Origin: Candidatus Zhuqueibacterota bacterium
Lineage (GTDB): Bacteria; Zhuqueibacterota; Zhuqueibacteria; Oceanimicrobiales; Oceanimicrobiaceae
NCBI GenBank assembly: GCA_029262055.1
Contig: JAJDAD010000006.1
Location: 1-64,000, forward strand
Length of the DNA: 64,000 nucleotides
Direction: 5' to 3'
Part shown: one piece after another, positions 35,570 to 45,600 of the stretch
Numbering within the stretch: position 1 is the first letter of the stretch
Layout: each line of letters begins with the position of its first letter
Program-made: the position numbers and the translations under genes
Notes under the pieces: model-generated
The model's input: only the letters and a program-made list of their open reading frames with translations
The model's database searches: none
What the model was told of the DNA's origin: nothing

Positions 35570-38203
35570 ATGCTGGTAAAGACCACACACATTATGCGAA
35601 TCCTGTTCGTAACGCTGCTGTTCTCGTTTGCCACCGCTTCCGCCCAGCCAGGTGCAAGCACGCCGCGCGCAAGTGAGCTGAACCTGCACGTTCCGTCTCC
35701 CGACTGGCGCGACCAGATTATCTACTTTCTGATGATCGATCGTTTTAACGATGGCGACCCCGGCAACAATGATCAGGGCGCGAACGAATTCGATCCCGGT
35801 GACAGTCGGAAGTTCAGTGGTGGTGATCTCGAAGGCATCATCGAGAAAGTCGGCTACATCAAGGATTTGGGGGCCACGGCTGTCTGGATCACGCCGCCGG
35901 TGGCCAACCAGTGGTGGGATCCGCGGATTGCATACGGGGGCTACCACGGCTACTGGGCCGAGAATTTTAAGAAAATAGACGCACATTTCGGCAGCCTGGA
36001 AACCTACCAAAGACTGTCACATACTTTGCATGAAAATGGCATGTATCTGATTCAGGATATTGTCATCAATCATACCGGCAACTTCTTCGAATATCTGGGC
36101 GAGTTTGATTCGTCTGATCCAGCCAGGAATTTTCATCTGAAGGAAGGACCGGCGCCGAGCCAGCATCCGTTCAATATGAATGATGTGCGCGATGAGCGCC
36201 ATCGCCGGGCCGCGATCTACCACTGGACGCCGGCCATAACCGACTACGGCGATCCGGCCCAGAAACAGCGCCACCAGTTGGCGGGGCTGGACGACATCAA
36301 TACTGAGAACCCGGAAGTCCGCCGGGTTTTGCGGGACTCTTTCGGGCATTGGGTTCGGGAAGCCGGGGTCGACGGGTTCAGGATCGACACCATAATTTAT
36401 GTAGAAAAGGATTTCTGGCAAGACTTCTTCTACTCCGGGGAAACCGGGGCGCCTGGCATCAACTTGCTGGCGGACTCCACCGGGCGGGAAGACTTCCTGA
36501 GTTTCGGCGAGGCTTTCATTTCCGCCGACCCGATGGACAATACCACCGAGCGCGAAATCGCAACTTACGTGGGCACGAAAGGAGCGCCTGCGCTCAGCTC
36601 CATGCTGAACTTTCCTCTGTTCTTTACCATCAACAAGGTCTTCGCCCAGGGTCTGCCGACGCGCTATCTGGCGTATCGTTTGAATACGATGATGGACCCG
36701 GAAATCTACGCAAACCCATTCGTGTTGACCAACTTCCTGGACAATCACGATGTGCAAAGGCTGGTCAGGGCATCGACTCCGGTGGCACTCGAGCAGGCTT
36801 TGCTTTTTTTGATGACGATTCCAGGCATTCCCGTCATTTATCAGGGGACGGAGCAGCTTTTCGAGGAGGATCGTGCATCGATGTTCGCGAGTGGCTGGGG
36901 GGCAGATGGCGTAGACCATTTTGAGCAAGACTCCAGAATGTTTTTGTTCGTGAAGAATCTTTGCCGGATTCGCAGGGAAAATAGACTCTTTTCGCGCGGC
37001 GCGCTGACCGTTCTCGCGGATTCGCCGGACGGTGCCGGCGTTCTGGCGTACCAGCGCCAGTTGGGAGATCAGCGCGCTCTGGTTCTGTTTAATACCGCGG
37101 ACCAGGCAATGCTTCTGGAAAATATGACGGCCGGCGTTGCGGCAGGAACACGTTTGCAACAGCTTGCAGGGTTGGGCCTGTCCGGCGATTTGATTGCAGG
37201 AACAGGCGGGAGAATAACCGAGGAGCTGCCGGCGCGCGCGGCCGGGGTTTACCTGATTCGTGGCGAGATCGCGCAGCCCGTCAACAACGACCTGGAGCTG
37301 ACCGTAGCAGCGGACCTGGCCGGCAATACGTTCACACGGGACTTCGTCGTAACTGGCTGGACATCCGATAGTAGGGCGTCCCAGCAGCTTGTGATTGACG
37401 GAAAACTCGAGCAAGCAATTGCTCTGTTTCCGAATAGCGCCGGGGACTGGGAGGTAGCGGTTCCGATCGAGCGCTTTCCGTTTGGGTGGTCAAGCCACTC
37501 GCTAACGGCTTATGCCGCCGGCCGGAAGGTGGCGTCAGAGACCCGGCGCTTTATGACGGACCTGGCTGTTCAACAGGGTCGCCGGACCAGCGTCGACGAT
37601 GCCGCGCATGACGACCACGGCCCGGCAGGCGACTATCTGAAGCCCAGGCACCCGGGTTTCACCGGACAAATGGATATCCGTCGTACCGAGGTCATCTCGC
37701 TGGGCGGAAATCTGAGGATTGAATTAACTGTGGGAGAGATCAGCGATCCCTGGCTGCCCCCGAATGGATTTGATCATGCGGCGTTTCACATATTCATCGA
37801 TCTTCCTGATAAGACCGGGGCGTCGGTTCTGCCCAAGCTGCACGCCGGCGCTCCGGAAGCGTTCGCCTGGGACTACTTCTCATACATCGGCGGATGGAAC
37901 AACATGCTTTTTTCTTCCGACGGCGCCGGTGCAGACGAGTTTGGCGCGGTGATCACGCCTGTGCCGAAGATTGAGGTCAATAAGGAAGAGAAGAAGATAA
38001 CGCTGGAATTCTTGCCCGCGTCACTGGGCAACCCGGTGACTCTGGCCGGCGCCAGGATTTATATCACCACCTGGGACAACACAGGCGCAAACGGCCTGCA
38101 CAGGCCGATCGGGCCAGCCGCCGGCGCTTTCACTTTTGGTGGGTCCGACGATCCGCAGGCGCCGCTGATTCTGGATGACACGGTGGTCATTACGCTTGAA
38201 TAG
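35570..38203 (+). CDS. Secreted GH13 alpha-amylase with glucodextranase-type C-terminal module
   Basis: An enzyme of 877 aa from ATG 35570; an ATG at 35594 (MRILFVTLLFSFATASAQ) gives a cleaner signal peptide and may be the true start. The GH13 barrel opens DQIIYFLMIDRFNDGDPGNN. Catalytic residues in 35570 numbering are D273 (GFRIDT), E314 (SFGEAF) and D394 (LDNHDVQR). After the barrel and its beta domain, the last 230 residues or so (MDIRRTEVISLGGNLRIEL...FHIFIDLPDKTG...FGAVITP) resemble the C-terminal binding module of glucodextranases and bacterial amylopullulanases. There is no T9SS sorting domain. It acts outside the cytoplasm on alpha-glucans; linkage preference is unknown. Confidence 0.9.
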   Translation: MLVKTTHIMRILFVTLLFSFATASAQPGASTPRASELNLHVPSPDWRDQIIYFLMIDRFNDGDPGNNDQGANEFDPGDSRKFSGGDLEGIIEKVGYIKDLGATAVWITPPVANQWWDPRIAYGGYHGYWAENFKKIDAHFGSLETYQRLSHTLHENGMYLIQDIVINHTGNFFEYLGEFDSSDPARNFHLKEGPAPSQHPFNMNDVRDERHRRAAIYHWTPAITDYGDPAQKQRHQLAGLDDINTENPEVRRVLRDSFGHWVREAGVDGFRIDTIIYVEKDFWQDFFYSGETGAPGINLLADSTGREDFLSFGEAFISADPMDNTTEREIATYVGTKGAPALSSMLNFPLFFTINKVFAQGLPTRYLAYRLNTMMDPEIYANPFVLTNFLDNHDVQRLVRASTPVALEQALLFLMTIPGIPVIYQGTEQLFEEDRASMFASGWGADGVDHFEQDSRMFLFVKNLCRIRRENRLFSRGALTVLADSPDGAGVLAYQRQLGDQRALVLFNTADQAMLLENMTAGVAAGTRLQQLAGLGLSGDLIAGTGGRITEELPARAAGVYLIRGEIAQPVNNDLELTVAADLAGNTFTRDFVVTGWTSDSRASQQLVIDGKLEQAIALFPNSAGDWEVAVPIERFPFGWSSHSLTAYAAGRKVASETRRFMTDLAVQQGRRTSVDDAAHDDHGPAGDYLKPRHPGFTGQMDIRRTEVISLGGNLRIELTVGEISDPWLPPNGFDHAAFHIFIDLPDKTGASVLPKLHAGAPEAFAWDYFSYIGGWNNMLFSSDGAGADEFGAVITPVPKIEVNKEEKKITLEFLPASLGNPVTLAGARIYITTWDNTGANGLHRPIGPAAGAFTFGGSDDPQAPLILDDTVVITLE

Positions 38204-38288
38204 ACAGCTGGGAATTCGTGCGTGTCCTGAGCTGCGGTTCTCTGTTTTATTTGACGCAATAGAGGCAAGGTAAATCACTGGAGGGAGT

Positions 38289-40100
38289 ATGTCCACACTA
38301 GATTATGGCATCGTTATCACGTACATTTCGGCAATGGTGGGCGTGGGGTTGTTTATGCAAAGACGGGCTTCGAAAGGCATCGAGGGTTACTTTCTCGGAA
38401 ATCGTAAGCTGCCCTGGTGGGTGCTCGGGGCGTCCGGCATGGCGTCGAATCTGGACGTCAGCGGTACCATGATCAACACCGCGTTTATCTTCGCACTAGG
38501 CGCTTCCGGTTTCTTTGTAGAAATCCGGGGCGGCGTGACGCTGATCATGGCTTTCCTGATGATTTTTCAGGGCAAGTGGAATCGCCGCGCAGAGGTCATG
38601 ACCCTGGCTGAATGGATGCATTTCCGATTTGGCAAAGAAAAGGACGGCGATGTCGCGCGTATCATTGCGGCAGGCTCCATCATTATCATGACCATCGCCA
38701 TGATCACCTACTTCGCCATTGGGTCCGGCAAATTCGTCAGCGAGTTCCTCGGCATCCCGGGTTTTATGGGGCTGGAGCCGCAATTTTGGGCCGCGGTCAT
38801 GATGATCGTCCTGGCCATGGTGTACACGGTCGCCAGCGGCCTTTATGGCGTGGTTTGGACAGACGTGTTCCAGGGATTCTTGATTTTTGGAACCATCATG
38901 TATGTCTGTGTTTTGGCCTTTACGCAGTTCACCTTGCCGGACACATTCATGGTTTCCGTCCCTCTGCGCGACGGTGGCTTCCAGGCTATCGAAACCACCA
39001 AGGAAGCCTGGACTTCCCTGGTACCACCGTGGGAAATGAATTTTGCCCCTGAGTCCGCTTATTCGATCTATAATCTGTTCGGAGTCGCGATTCTATTTTA
39101 CTTGCTGAAAGTGATCATCGAGGGCAGTGGTGGTACCAGCCAGTACATGATTCAACGCTTCTTTGCATCGCGCAGCGACCGTGAATCAGGTCTGCTCTCC
39201 CTTTTCTGGACGTCTTTGCTAGCATTCCGCTGGCCGTTCATTATGGCCATTGCCATGATGGGTGTCGTGTTAGGCACGCAACAGGGAGTGATTCAGGACC
39301 CGGAGAGGGTGTTGCCGGTCGTCATCAACCAGCTGGTGCCGGTAGGCGTGAAAGGATTGCTGGTGGCAGGCCTGATGGCAGCGGCCATGTCAACCTTTGA
39401 TTCAACCGTCAACGCGGGGGCCGCCTACTGGGTGAAGGATATCTACCAAACGTACATCAACCCGCAAGCCAGCCAAAAAACGCTGATGCTGCATGGCCGG
39501 GTATCCTCTGTGATTCTTGTCGTGCTTGGACTGTTGTTTATGCTGGTGATCAAGAACATCAACGAAATCTGGGGCTGGATCACTTCGAGCCTGGGCGCCG
39601 GATTGTTGCTGCCGACTCTGGCACGCTGGTACTGGTGGCGCATGAACGGCTATGGCTTTGCAGCAGGCACGGTTGCAGGCATGGTGGCTGCGGTCATTCA
39701 AAGGCTGGTTGCTCCAGACATCCCCGAGTACTTTGCCTTTGTGTTTACGACCCTGGCCTCTCTGATCGGAATGCTGATTGGGACTTATTTAACCAAACCG
39801 ACGAACGAGGATGTCTTGCTTGCGTTTTACAAGAAGACCCGCCCATTCGGATTCTGGGGACCGGTCAAGAAAAGACTCGATCCGGCTATCCTCAGTCAAA
39901 TCGATCGTGAGAATAGCCGCGACAAGTTGGCAACCTTTTTTGCCGTGCCGTGGCAGGTTGTTTTGTTCTTGACGGGTATGGCCTTGATCATGAAAACGTG
40001 GACGCAGTTCGGCTGGCTGCTCCTGATTCTCATTGGACTATCGACCGGGCTCTACCTAACCTGGTTCCGGCATCTGTCCAGTGAAGTCAAGGTGGATTGA
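38289..40100 (+). CDS. Sodium:solute symporter (SSS/SGLT family)
   Basis: A 603-aa inner-membrane transporter with about 13-14 helices, coupling sodium entry to solute uptake. The family core is visible in FLGNRKLPWWVLGASGMASNLDVSGTMINTAF and the glycine-rich helices AFFLMIFQ..., MVYTVASGLYGVVWTDVFQG (sodium-site region), GLLVAGLMAAAMSTFDSTVNAGAAYWVKDIY. A long C-terminal hydrophilic part precedes a last pair of helices. Lying between GH13 genes, it most likely imports glucose, maltose or a short maltodextrin released in the periplasm. GGAGGG five bases before ATG confirms the start. Confidence 0.9.
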   Translation: MSTLDYGIVITYISAMVGVGLFMQRRASKGIEGYFLGNRKLPWWVLGASGMASNLDVSGTMINTAFIFALGASGFFVEIRGGVTLIMAFLMIFQGKWNRRAEVMTLAEWMHFRFGKEKDGDVARIIAAGSIIIMTIAMITYFAIGSGKFVSEFLGIPGFMGLEPQFWAAVMMIVLAMVYTVASGLYGVVWTDVFQGFLIFGTIMYVCVLAFTQFTLPDTFMVSVPLRDGGFQAIETTKEAWTSLVPPWEMNFAPESAYSIYNLFGVAILFYLLKVIIEGSGGTSQYMIQRFFASRSDRESGLLSLFWTSLLAFRWPFIMAIAMMGVVLGTQQGVIQDPERVLPVVINQLVPVGVKGLLVAGLMAAAMSTFDSTVNAGAAYWVKDIYQTYINPQASQKTLMLHGRVSSVILVVLGLLFMLVIKNINEIWGWITSSLGAGLLLPTLARWYWWRMNGYGFAAGTVAGMVAAVIQRLVAPDIPEYFAFVFTTLASLIGMLIGTYLTKPTNEDVLLAFYKKTRPFGFWGPVKKRLDPAILSQIDRENSRDKLATFFAVPWQVVLFLTGMALIMKTWTQFGWLLLILIGLSTGLYLTWFRHLSSEVKVD

Positions 40101-40151
40101 GCACTACTGTTGACAATCTTTAAGGAAAACCCATCAGGAATTCATTTGAAC

Positions 40152-42548
40152 ATGTTGAATAGATTTGTCTTGTGTGGGGTACTAGTGTGTGCTGCTGCCA
40201 ATCTGAAGGCCGGCATATCCGACCTCATCAAACCGGTTTCTTTGATTGCCGGTCGAACCAGTACGTTTGAGATCAGAAATTTCTTCTTTGCAGAAGAGTA
40301 CGACGGTTTCAGTTTCAAGCCGCAGTCAGACTTAGAGGCACAATTCGACAACAGTACGGGTAAAATAACTCTGCGGGCGTCCGAAGGGTTTGCAGGGTTT
40401 ACGCTCCTGGGATTCAACTTTGCAGGAAGTGATTACGAAATCCCCGTCTTTTCCAGGGCGCTTCAGAAGGCCGTCATCCGCTTTACGCCGGAGCGGCAGC
40501 CGCAGAGCAGGCTGAACCTGATGGGGACGTTCAACGACTGGAATCGCAACGGCACGAAAATGCAGGACGACGACGGCGATGGCACATACGAAGCAGAGCT
40601 GGCGCTCGACCCGGGGCAGTACCTGTACCAATTTGTTTTCGACGACCGGGAGTTTCCCGATCCCAACAACCCGCAACGGGTGGACAACGGCTTTGGCAGC
40701 TACAATTCGGTTCTATCGGTTCCGGATCCCGCCGGTCCTGATTTGTTCCTGCATGCCCCGCAGGAACGAGGCGGGACCCTGTCTTATGTTTTGCAGGCGA
40801 CCCGGGAACTGGACAGCCCTGAGTTGTTCTGCTTGTTGGACAATCGCCGGCTTGACAGGTTCAAGCCGGAGCGTGCTTTTACCGGCAAGGGCGGCGCTTT
40901 CTTTTGGGAGTTTACCGTGCCTGCCGAGGTTGCAAAGGGGGCTGGCGGCCCCACTCTGCGCGCAATCGCAGTGCACAACCGGCATGCCTCCAACCTGCAA
41001 ACGCTTCTTGTGAAAGATGCGGCAGGGGCCTCGGATTCAGGAGAACTCCGGAGCTGGCGTGATGCGATTATCTACGCCATCATGATCGACCGCTTCAGCG
41101 ATGGGGATTCCGGCAACACGCAACCGGTGGAAAACGATTCGCTCTTGCCGCCGGCAAATTACAAAGGTGGCGACCTGCAGGGGGTTTTGGACAAAATCGA
41201 AAACGGGTATTTTGACGCCCTGGGCGTAAATACACTTTGGTTGTCGCCGGTTAATGAGAATACTGACGCGGCATTCAGAGAATGGCCGGAGCCACACCGC
41301 TATTTTTCCGGATACCACGGCTACTGGCCGACGCACCACCAGAAAGTCGAACGACGCTTTGGCGATATGCCTCTGCTGCGCAAAGTGGTTGCAGCCGCTC
41401 ATGATCGGGGTATGAAGGTCTTGCTTGACTTCATCGCAAACCATGTTCACCAGGGTCATCCATACTTCGACGCGCACCGTGACTGGTTCGGTACCTATGA
41501 CTTGCCTGACGGGCGAAAAAACATGCGCCTTTGGGATGAGTTCCGGCTGACGACCTGGTTCGAACCATTCCTACCGTCTTTCGACTTCGTGGGTTCTGCC
41601 GAAGCTCTGGACACAATGACTGACAATGCAATCTGGTGGCTTAAGCAGACCGGTGCTGATGGCTTTCGTCACGACGCGGTTAAACACATCCCAAATCGAT
41701 TCTGGCAGGTGTTGACCAGGAAAATTCGCTCTGAGATAGAAATCCCGCGTAATCAGGAGGCGTTCCAGATAGGGGAGACCTTTGGCAGCTACGAATTGGT
41801 CGGCTCTTACGTCAACAATGGACAATTGGATAGCCAGTTCAATTTCAATTTGTATGACCGGGCGGTGTACACGTTTCTGACGCCGGAGGCGAGTTTCGAA
41901 ACCGTGGCTCAGGAGCTAAAACGCACCCTGGCGGTCTACGGAACAAACCACCTCATGGGCAACGTGATGGATAGTCATGACAAGGTGCGTTTCATGGCCT
42001 ATGCCGATGGCGACGTTCCTTTCAACAGTGGTGAGGCTAAAGAAATCGGCTGGAACAATCCACCGGTGGTGGACAATCCCCCTAGTTATGAACTGGCCAA
42101 ACTCTACCTGGCCTACATGATGACCATTCCCGGCGTTCCGGTTCTTTATTATGGTGACGAGATCGGCCTAACCGGAGCAGACGATCCGGACAATCGCCGC
42201 ATGATGCGGTTTGACGGAGATCTGTCCAAACTTGAAACTGCTATGCTGGGCGATGTCCGAAAAATAGTGGCGCTGCGGCGCAAACATCCGGCATTGCGCT
42301 ACGGTGATTTTCGCTCCCTGGTGGTGGACCACGACGTGTTTGTCTATCAGCGCTCTAATGTCAATGAGCGTATCCTTGTGCTTTTGAACAAGGGAAAGAA
42401 GATACAATCTGTTTCTGTCGACCTGCCGGAATTTTACTCGGTGCAGGTGGCCACGGATCTCGTAAGCGGGGAGCGTTTTGAACCGGAGGGCAGTACCCTG
42501 GCGGTTGGCCTCCCTGCGCTTGGTTGGCGGGTCGTCAAACTGGACTGA
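40152..42548 (+). CDS. Secreted GH13 alpha-amylase-family enzyme with N-terminal glycogen-binding-like domain
   Basis: An exported enzyme of 798 aa from ATG 40152 (signal peptide ending about NLKAG); a TTG six bases upstream is an alternative start. Residues about 20-105 are a beta domain, and about 105-195 form a CBM48/AMPK-type glycogen-binding domain (VIRFTPERQPQSRLNLMGTFNDW...YQFVFDDREFPDP). The GH13 barrel starts AIIYAIMIDRFSDGD; the triad is D508 (GFRHDAV), E542 (QIGETFG) and D610 (MDSHDKVR). A C-terminal beta domain closes the protein. No lipobox or T9SS domain is seen, so it is probably periplasmic. Neighbours suggest degradation of imported maltodextrins. Confidence 0.92.
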   Translation: MLNRFVLCGVLVCAAANLKAGISDLIKPVSLIAGRTSTFEIRNFFFAEEYDGFSFKPQSDLEAQFDNSTGKITLRASEGFAGFTLLGFNFAGSDYEIPVFSRALQKAVIRFTPERQPQSRLNLMGTFNDWNRNGTKMQDDDGDGTYEAELALDPGQYLYQFVFDDREFPDPNNPQRVDNGFGSYNSVLSVPDPAGPDLFLHAPQERGGTLSYVLQATRELDSPELFCLLDNRRLDRFKPERAFTGKGGAFFWEFTVPAEVAKGAGGPTLRAIAVHNRHASNLQTLLVKDAAGASDSGELRSWRDAIIYAIMIDRFSDGDSGNTQPVENDSLLPPANYKGGDLQGVLDKIENGYFDALGVNTLWLSPVNENTDAAFREWPEPHRYFSGYHGYWPTHHQKVERRFGDMPLLRKVVAAAHDRGMKVLLDFIANHVHQGHPYFDAHRDWFGTYDLPDGRKNMRLWDEFRLTTWFEPFLPSFDFVGSAEALDTMTDNAIWWLKQTGADGFRHDAVKHIPNRFWQVLTRKIRSEIEIPRNQEAFQIGETFGSYELVGSYVNNGQLDSQFNFNLYDRAVYTFLTPEASFETVAQELKRTLAVYGTNHLMGNVMDSHDKVRFMAYADGDVPFNSGEAKEIGWNNPPVVDNPPSYELAKLYLAYMMTIPGVPVLYYGDEIGLTGADDPDNRRMMRFDGDLSKLETAMLGDVRKIVALRRKHPALRYGDFRSLVVDHDVFVYQRSNVNERILVLLNKGKKIQSVSVDLPEFYSVQVATDLVSGERFEPEGSTLAVGLPALGWRVVKLD

Positions 42549-42682
42549 GGGCGCTTGCACACGTTCGGCGAATAGGGTTTCTTCAGCCCTGAATATCTGG
42601 ATTGGCTCAAAGCCTGTTTTGAAGCGGCAATGCCGCAAACGTAATTCTCTGACAGCGTGTCTGTCTTAGTTTTGATGGAGTT

Positions 42683-45600
42683 ATGGTTATGATGATGAAT
42701 TTCTTGAAATCGAATGTGTTGAATATTCGCATTCTGATGGCCGGCTTTTTCATTCTTGCCCTTGCCGCAATATCCAGCGCCCAGGTGGTTACCTCGATTC
42801 CCAGAGCAGCCACCATAGATGATTCCATTCTGGTTATCTTCGACGCCAAAGAGGGGGACGGCGGGCTGGCCGGCTTTACCGGCGATGTTTATGTGCACAC
42901 TGGTGTGATCACGGACCAGAGCACCGGCCCCGGCGACTGGAAGCACGTCATAGGCAACTGGGGGGAAAACAACATCCAGCCGCAATTGACCAGTTTGGGA
43001 GACGACCGGTGGCAACTGACAGTAGGTGACATCCGGTCTTTCTACGGTGTGCCGGAGAATGAAAATGTCAGACAACTGGCTTTCGTTTTTCGCAGCGCTG
43101 ACTCCCAGATAACCGGCAGGGACGTCGGCGGAGCAGACATATTCCTGGACATCTTAGAATCAACCGGCGCCGGGCGCGTGGTCACTACCACTCCGGAAGT
43201 GCCATCAACCCGGGATTCGGTCCTTGTTTTTTTTCATGCAACCGAAGGCGATGGCGGGCTGGCCGGATTCACCGGAGATGTTTATGTCCACACCGGTCTC
43301 ATCACCGATCAGAGCAACAATCCCAGCGATTGGAAACACGTCATCGGCGACTGGGGCGACAACCTTGTGCAACCGCAATTGACAAATGTCGGACCTGATT
43401 TGTGGCAGCTAACCATTGGTGACATACGGACATTCTACGGTGTCGCCTCAAATGAGAGGGTTCTGGCGCTGGCGATGGTGTTCAGAAGCGCGGATAGCAA
43501 TCTGACCGGGCGCGACGTCGGTGGCGCAGACATCTTTGCCGACGTTCTGGATCCGACCCCGACGGTCACACTGATTTCGCCCAGGATTTCTCAAACTCTT
43601 GGCGACCCGCTGCGCGAACCAGCGTTCGTGGCCCGCGACGACACGCTCAGGTTCGTGGCCACTAGCACGGCCCTGGGCGCGGAATTCTTGTCCCTGACGC
43701 TCTTGCTGGACGAGACTCCGGTGGCACAGGTCACGGCGGATACCTTGCGCTACGATTTTATTGCGGCGCAGTCCAACGCAGGCATGCACAATTTCCTGCT
43801 GTTGGCGGAAAGAGCCACCGGCGAGACGGATACAACCGGCATCGCCGTCATGGTAAATCCGGAAGTCTCGGAAGCAGCGCGTCCGGCCGGCATCGTGGAC
43901 GGCGTGAACCTGGTGGACAACTCAACTGTCACGGTTTCGATCTTTGCGCCGCGAAAGGAATTCGCTTACGTCATCGGTGATTTCAACGACTGGACTATCG
44001 ACCCAGCCTATTTCATGAACCGTGAGACCATTCGAGAAGATAGCGTGCACTACTGGCTCAACCTGACCGAGCTAGATCCCGATGCCAGCTATGGTTTTCA
44101 GTATTTCATCGATGGCGAATTACGCGTGGCTGACCCGTACACCCGGCTTGTTCTGCAGGCATTCGACGATCAATTCATACCGGCAAGTGTCTTTCCCGAC
44201 CTTAAACTCTACCCGGATGGCAAAACCACGGACAACGTGTCGGTGTTCAGGATCAGCGAAGAGGCCTTCGACTGGCAGGTAGCCGAGTTTCAAAAACCGG
44301 AGAAGAGCGATCTGGTTATCTATGAACTGCTGGTGCGTGACTTTATCGCCGCGCACGACTATAGCACAATGGTCGACACGCTTGACTACCTGGACCGGCT
44401 GGGGGTGACCGCCATCGAGCTGATGCCGGTGACAGAGTTTGAAGGCAACAGCAGTTGGGGCTACAATCCGGCATCCTATTTTGCCCCGGACAAATACTAC
44501 GGTCCGGCGGACGACCTGAAGCGCTTCATTGATGAATGCCACAAACGTGGCATTGCGGTTATCCTCGATATGGTTTTAAACCATTCTTTCGGACAGCATC
44601 CGCTGGTGCGTTTGTACTCGTCAGGGAACTTCGGGCCGCCCACTGATGACAATCCGTGGTACAATCGTACGGCGCGGCATCCGTTCAATGTCGGCTTTGA
44701 TTTCAATCATGAGAGTTCCGTGACCAAAGCGTTTGTCGACCGCGTCAATGCCTACTGGTTGACCGAATTCAAGGTAGATGGTTTCAGGTTCGATCTTTCA
44801 AAGGGGTTTACACAGAAATTTTCCAACAATGACGGACAGTTCAGGTTGTTCGACCAGTCGCGCGTTGACATCCTGAAGCGCATGGCGGACCGGATCTGGG
44901 AGGTAGACTCGACTGCTTACGTCATTCTGGAGCACTTTGCCGAGAACAGGGAAGAAATCGAGCTTACCGATTACGGCATGATGGTTTGGGGCAACATGAA
45001 CATCGCCTACAGTCAATCCGCCATGGGTTGGTTGTCGGATCCGCAGCAGCGCTCAGATCTTGCCGGCGGGTATTACAAGAACCGAGGGTTTTCAAAACCG
45101 CACCTGATCACCTACATGGAGAGTCACGACGAACCCTGGTTGACGTACAAGAACCTGCGATTTGGACGCCAGAGCAGCAACGGCTCCTACAATGTGAAAG
45201 AACTCACGACCGCGCTGGAGCGAATAAAACTGGTGGCAACCTTCTTCCTGACCATTCCCGGCCCAAAGATGATGTGGCAGTTCGGGGAGTTAGGTTACGA
45301 CCAGGAGTTGCCGGAAATCGGACGGACCGATCCGAAGCCGATCTTGTGGAACTATTTTGAGAACGAGGAGAGAAGATCACTGTACAAATTTATGTCCGCT
45401 CTGCTCAAGCTGCGCAAAGAGGTAGAAGCCTTCCGAAGTCCCGTGTCGAACGTACAGATGCGGGTTGGACAGAGCCAGTTCGATCGCCGCATCCAGATTT
45501 CACACCCCAGCACAAACGTGACCATTATTGGGAATTTTGACGTGTTTGAGCGTGACGTCAATCCCGCGTTCATCCACAGCGGCACCTGGTACGATTATTT

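Noticed and set aside
36017-37414. 465-aa minus-strand ORF opposite the GH13 gene at 35570
   Set aside because: The plus strand encodes the GH13 catalytic domain with all three acids; the antisense frame is Arg/Gln-rich with no motif, a codon-bias shadow.
42624-42636. GCGGC-AAT-GCCGC palindrome upstream of the T9SS amylase as a LacI operator
   Set aside because: The stem is only five pairs and no second copy was found before the other genes of the locus or near the lacI promoter.
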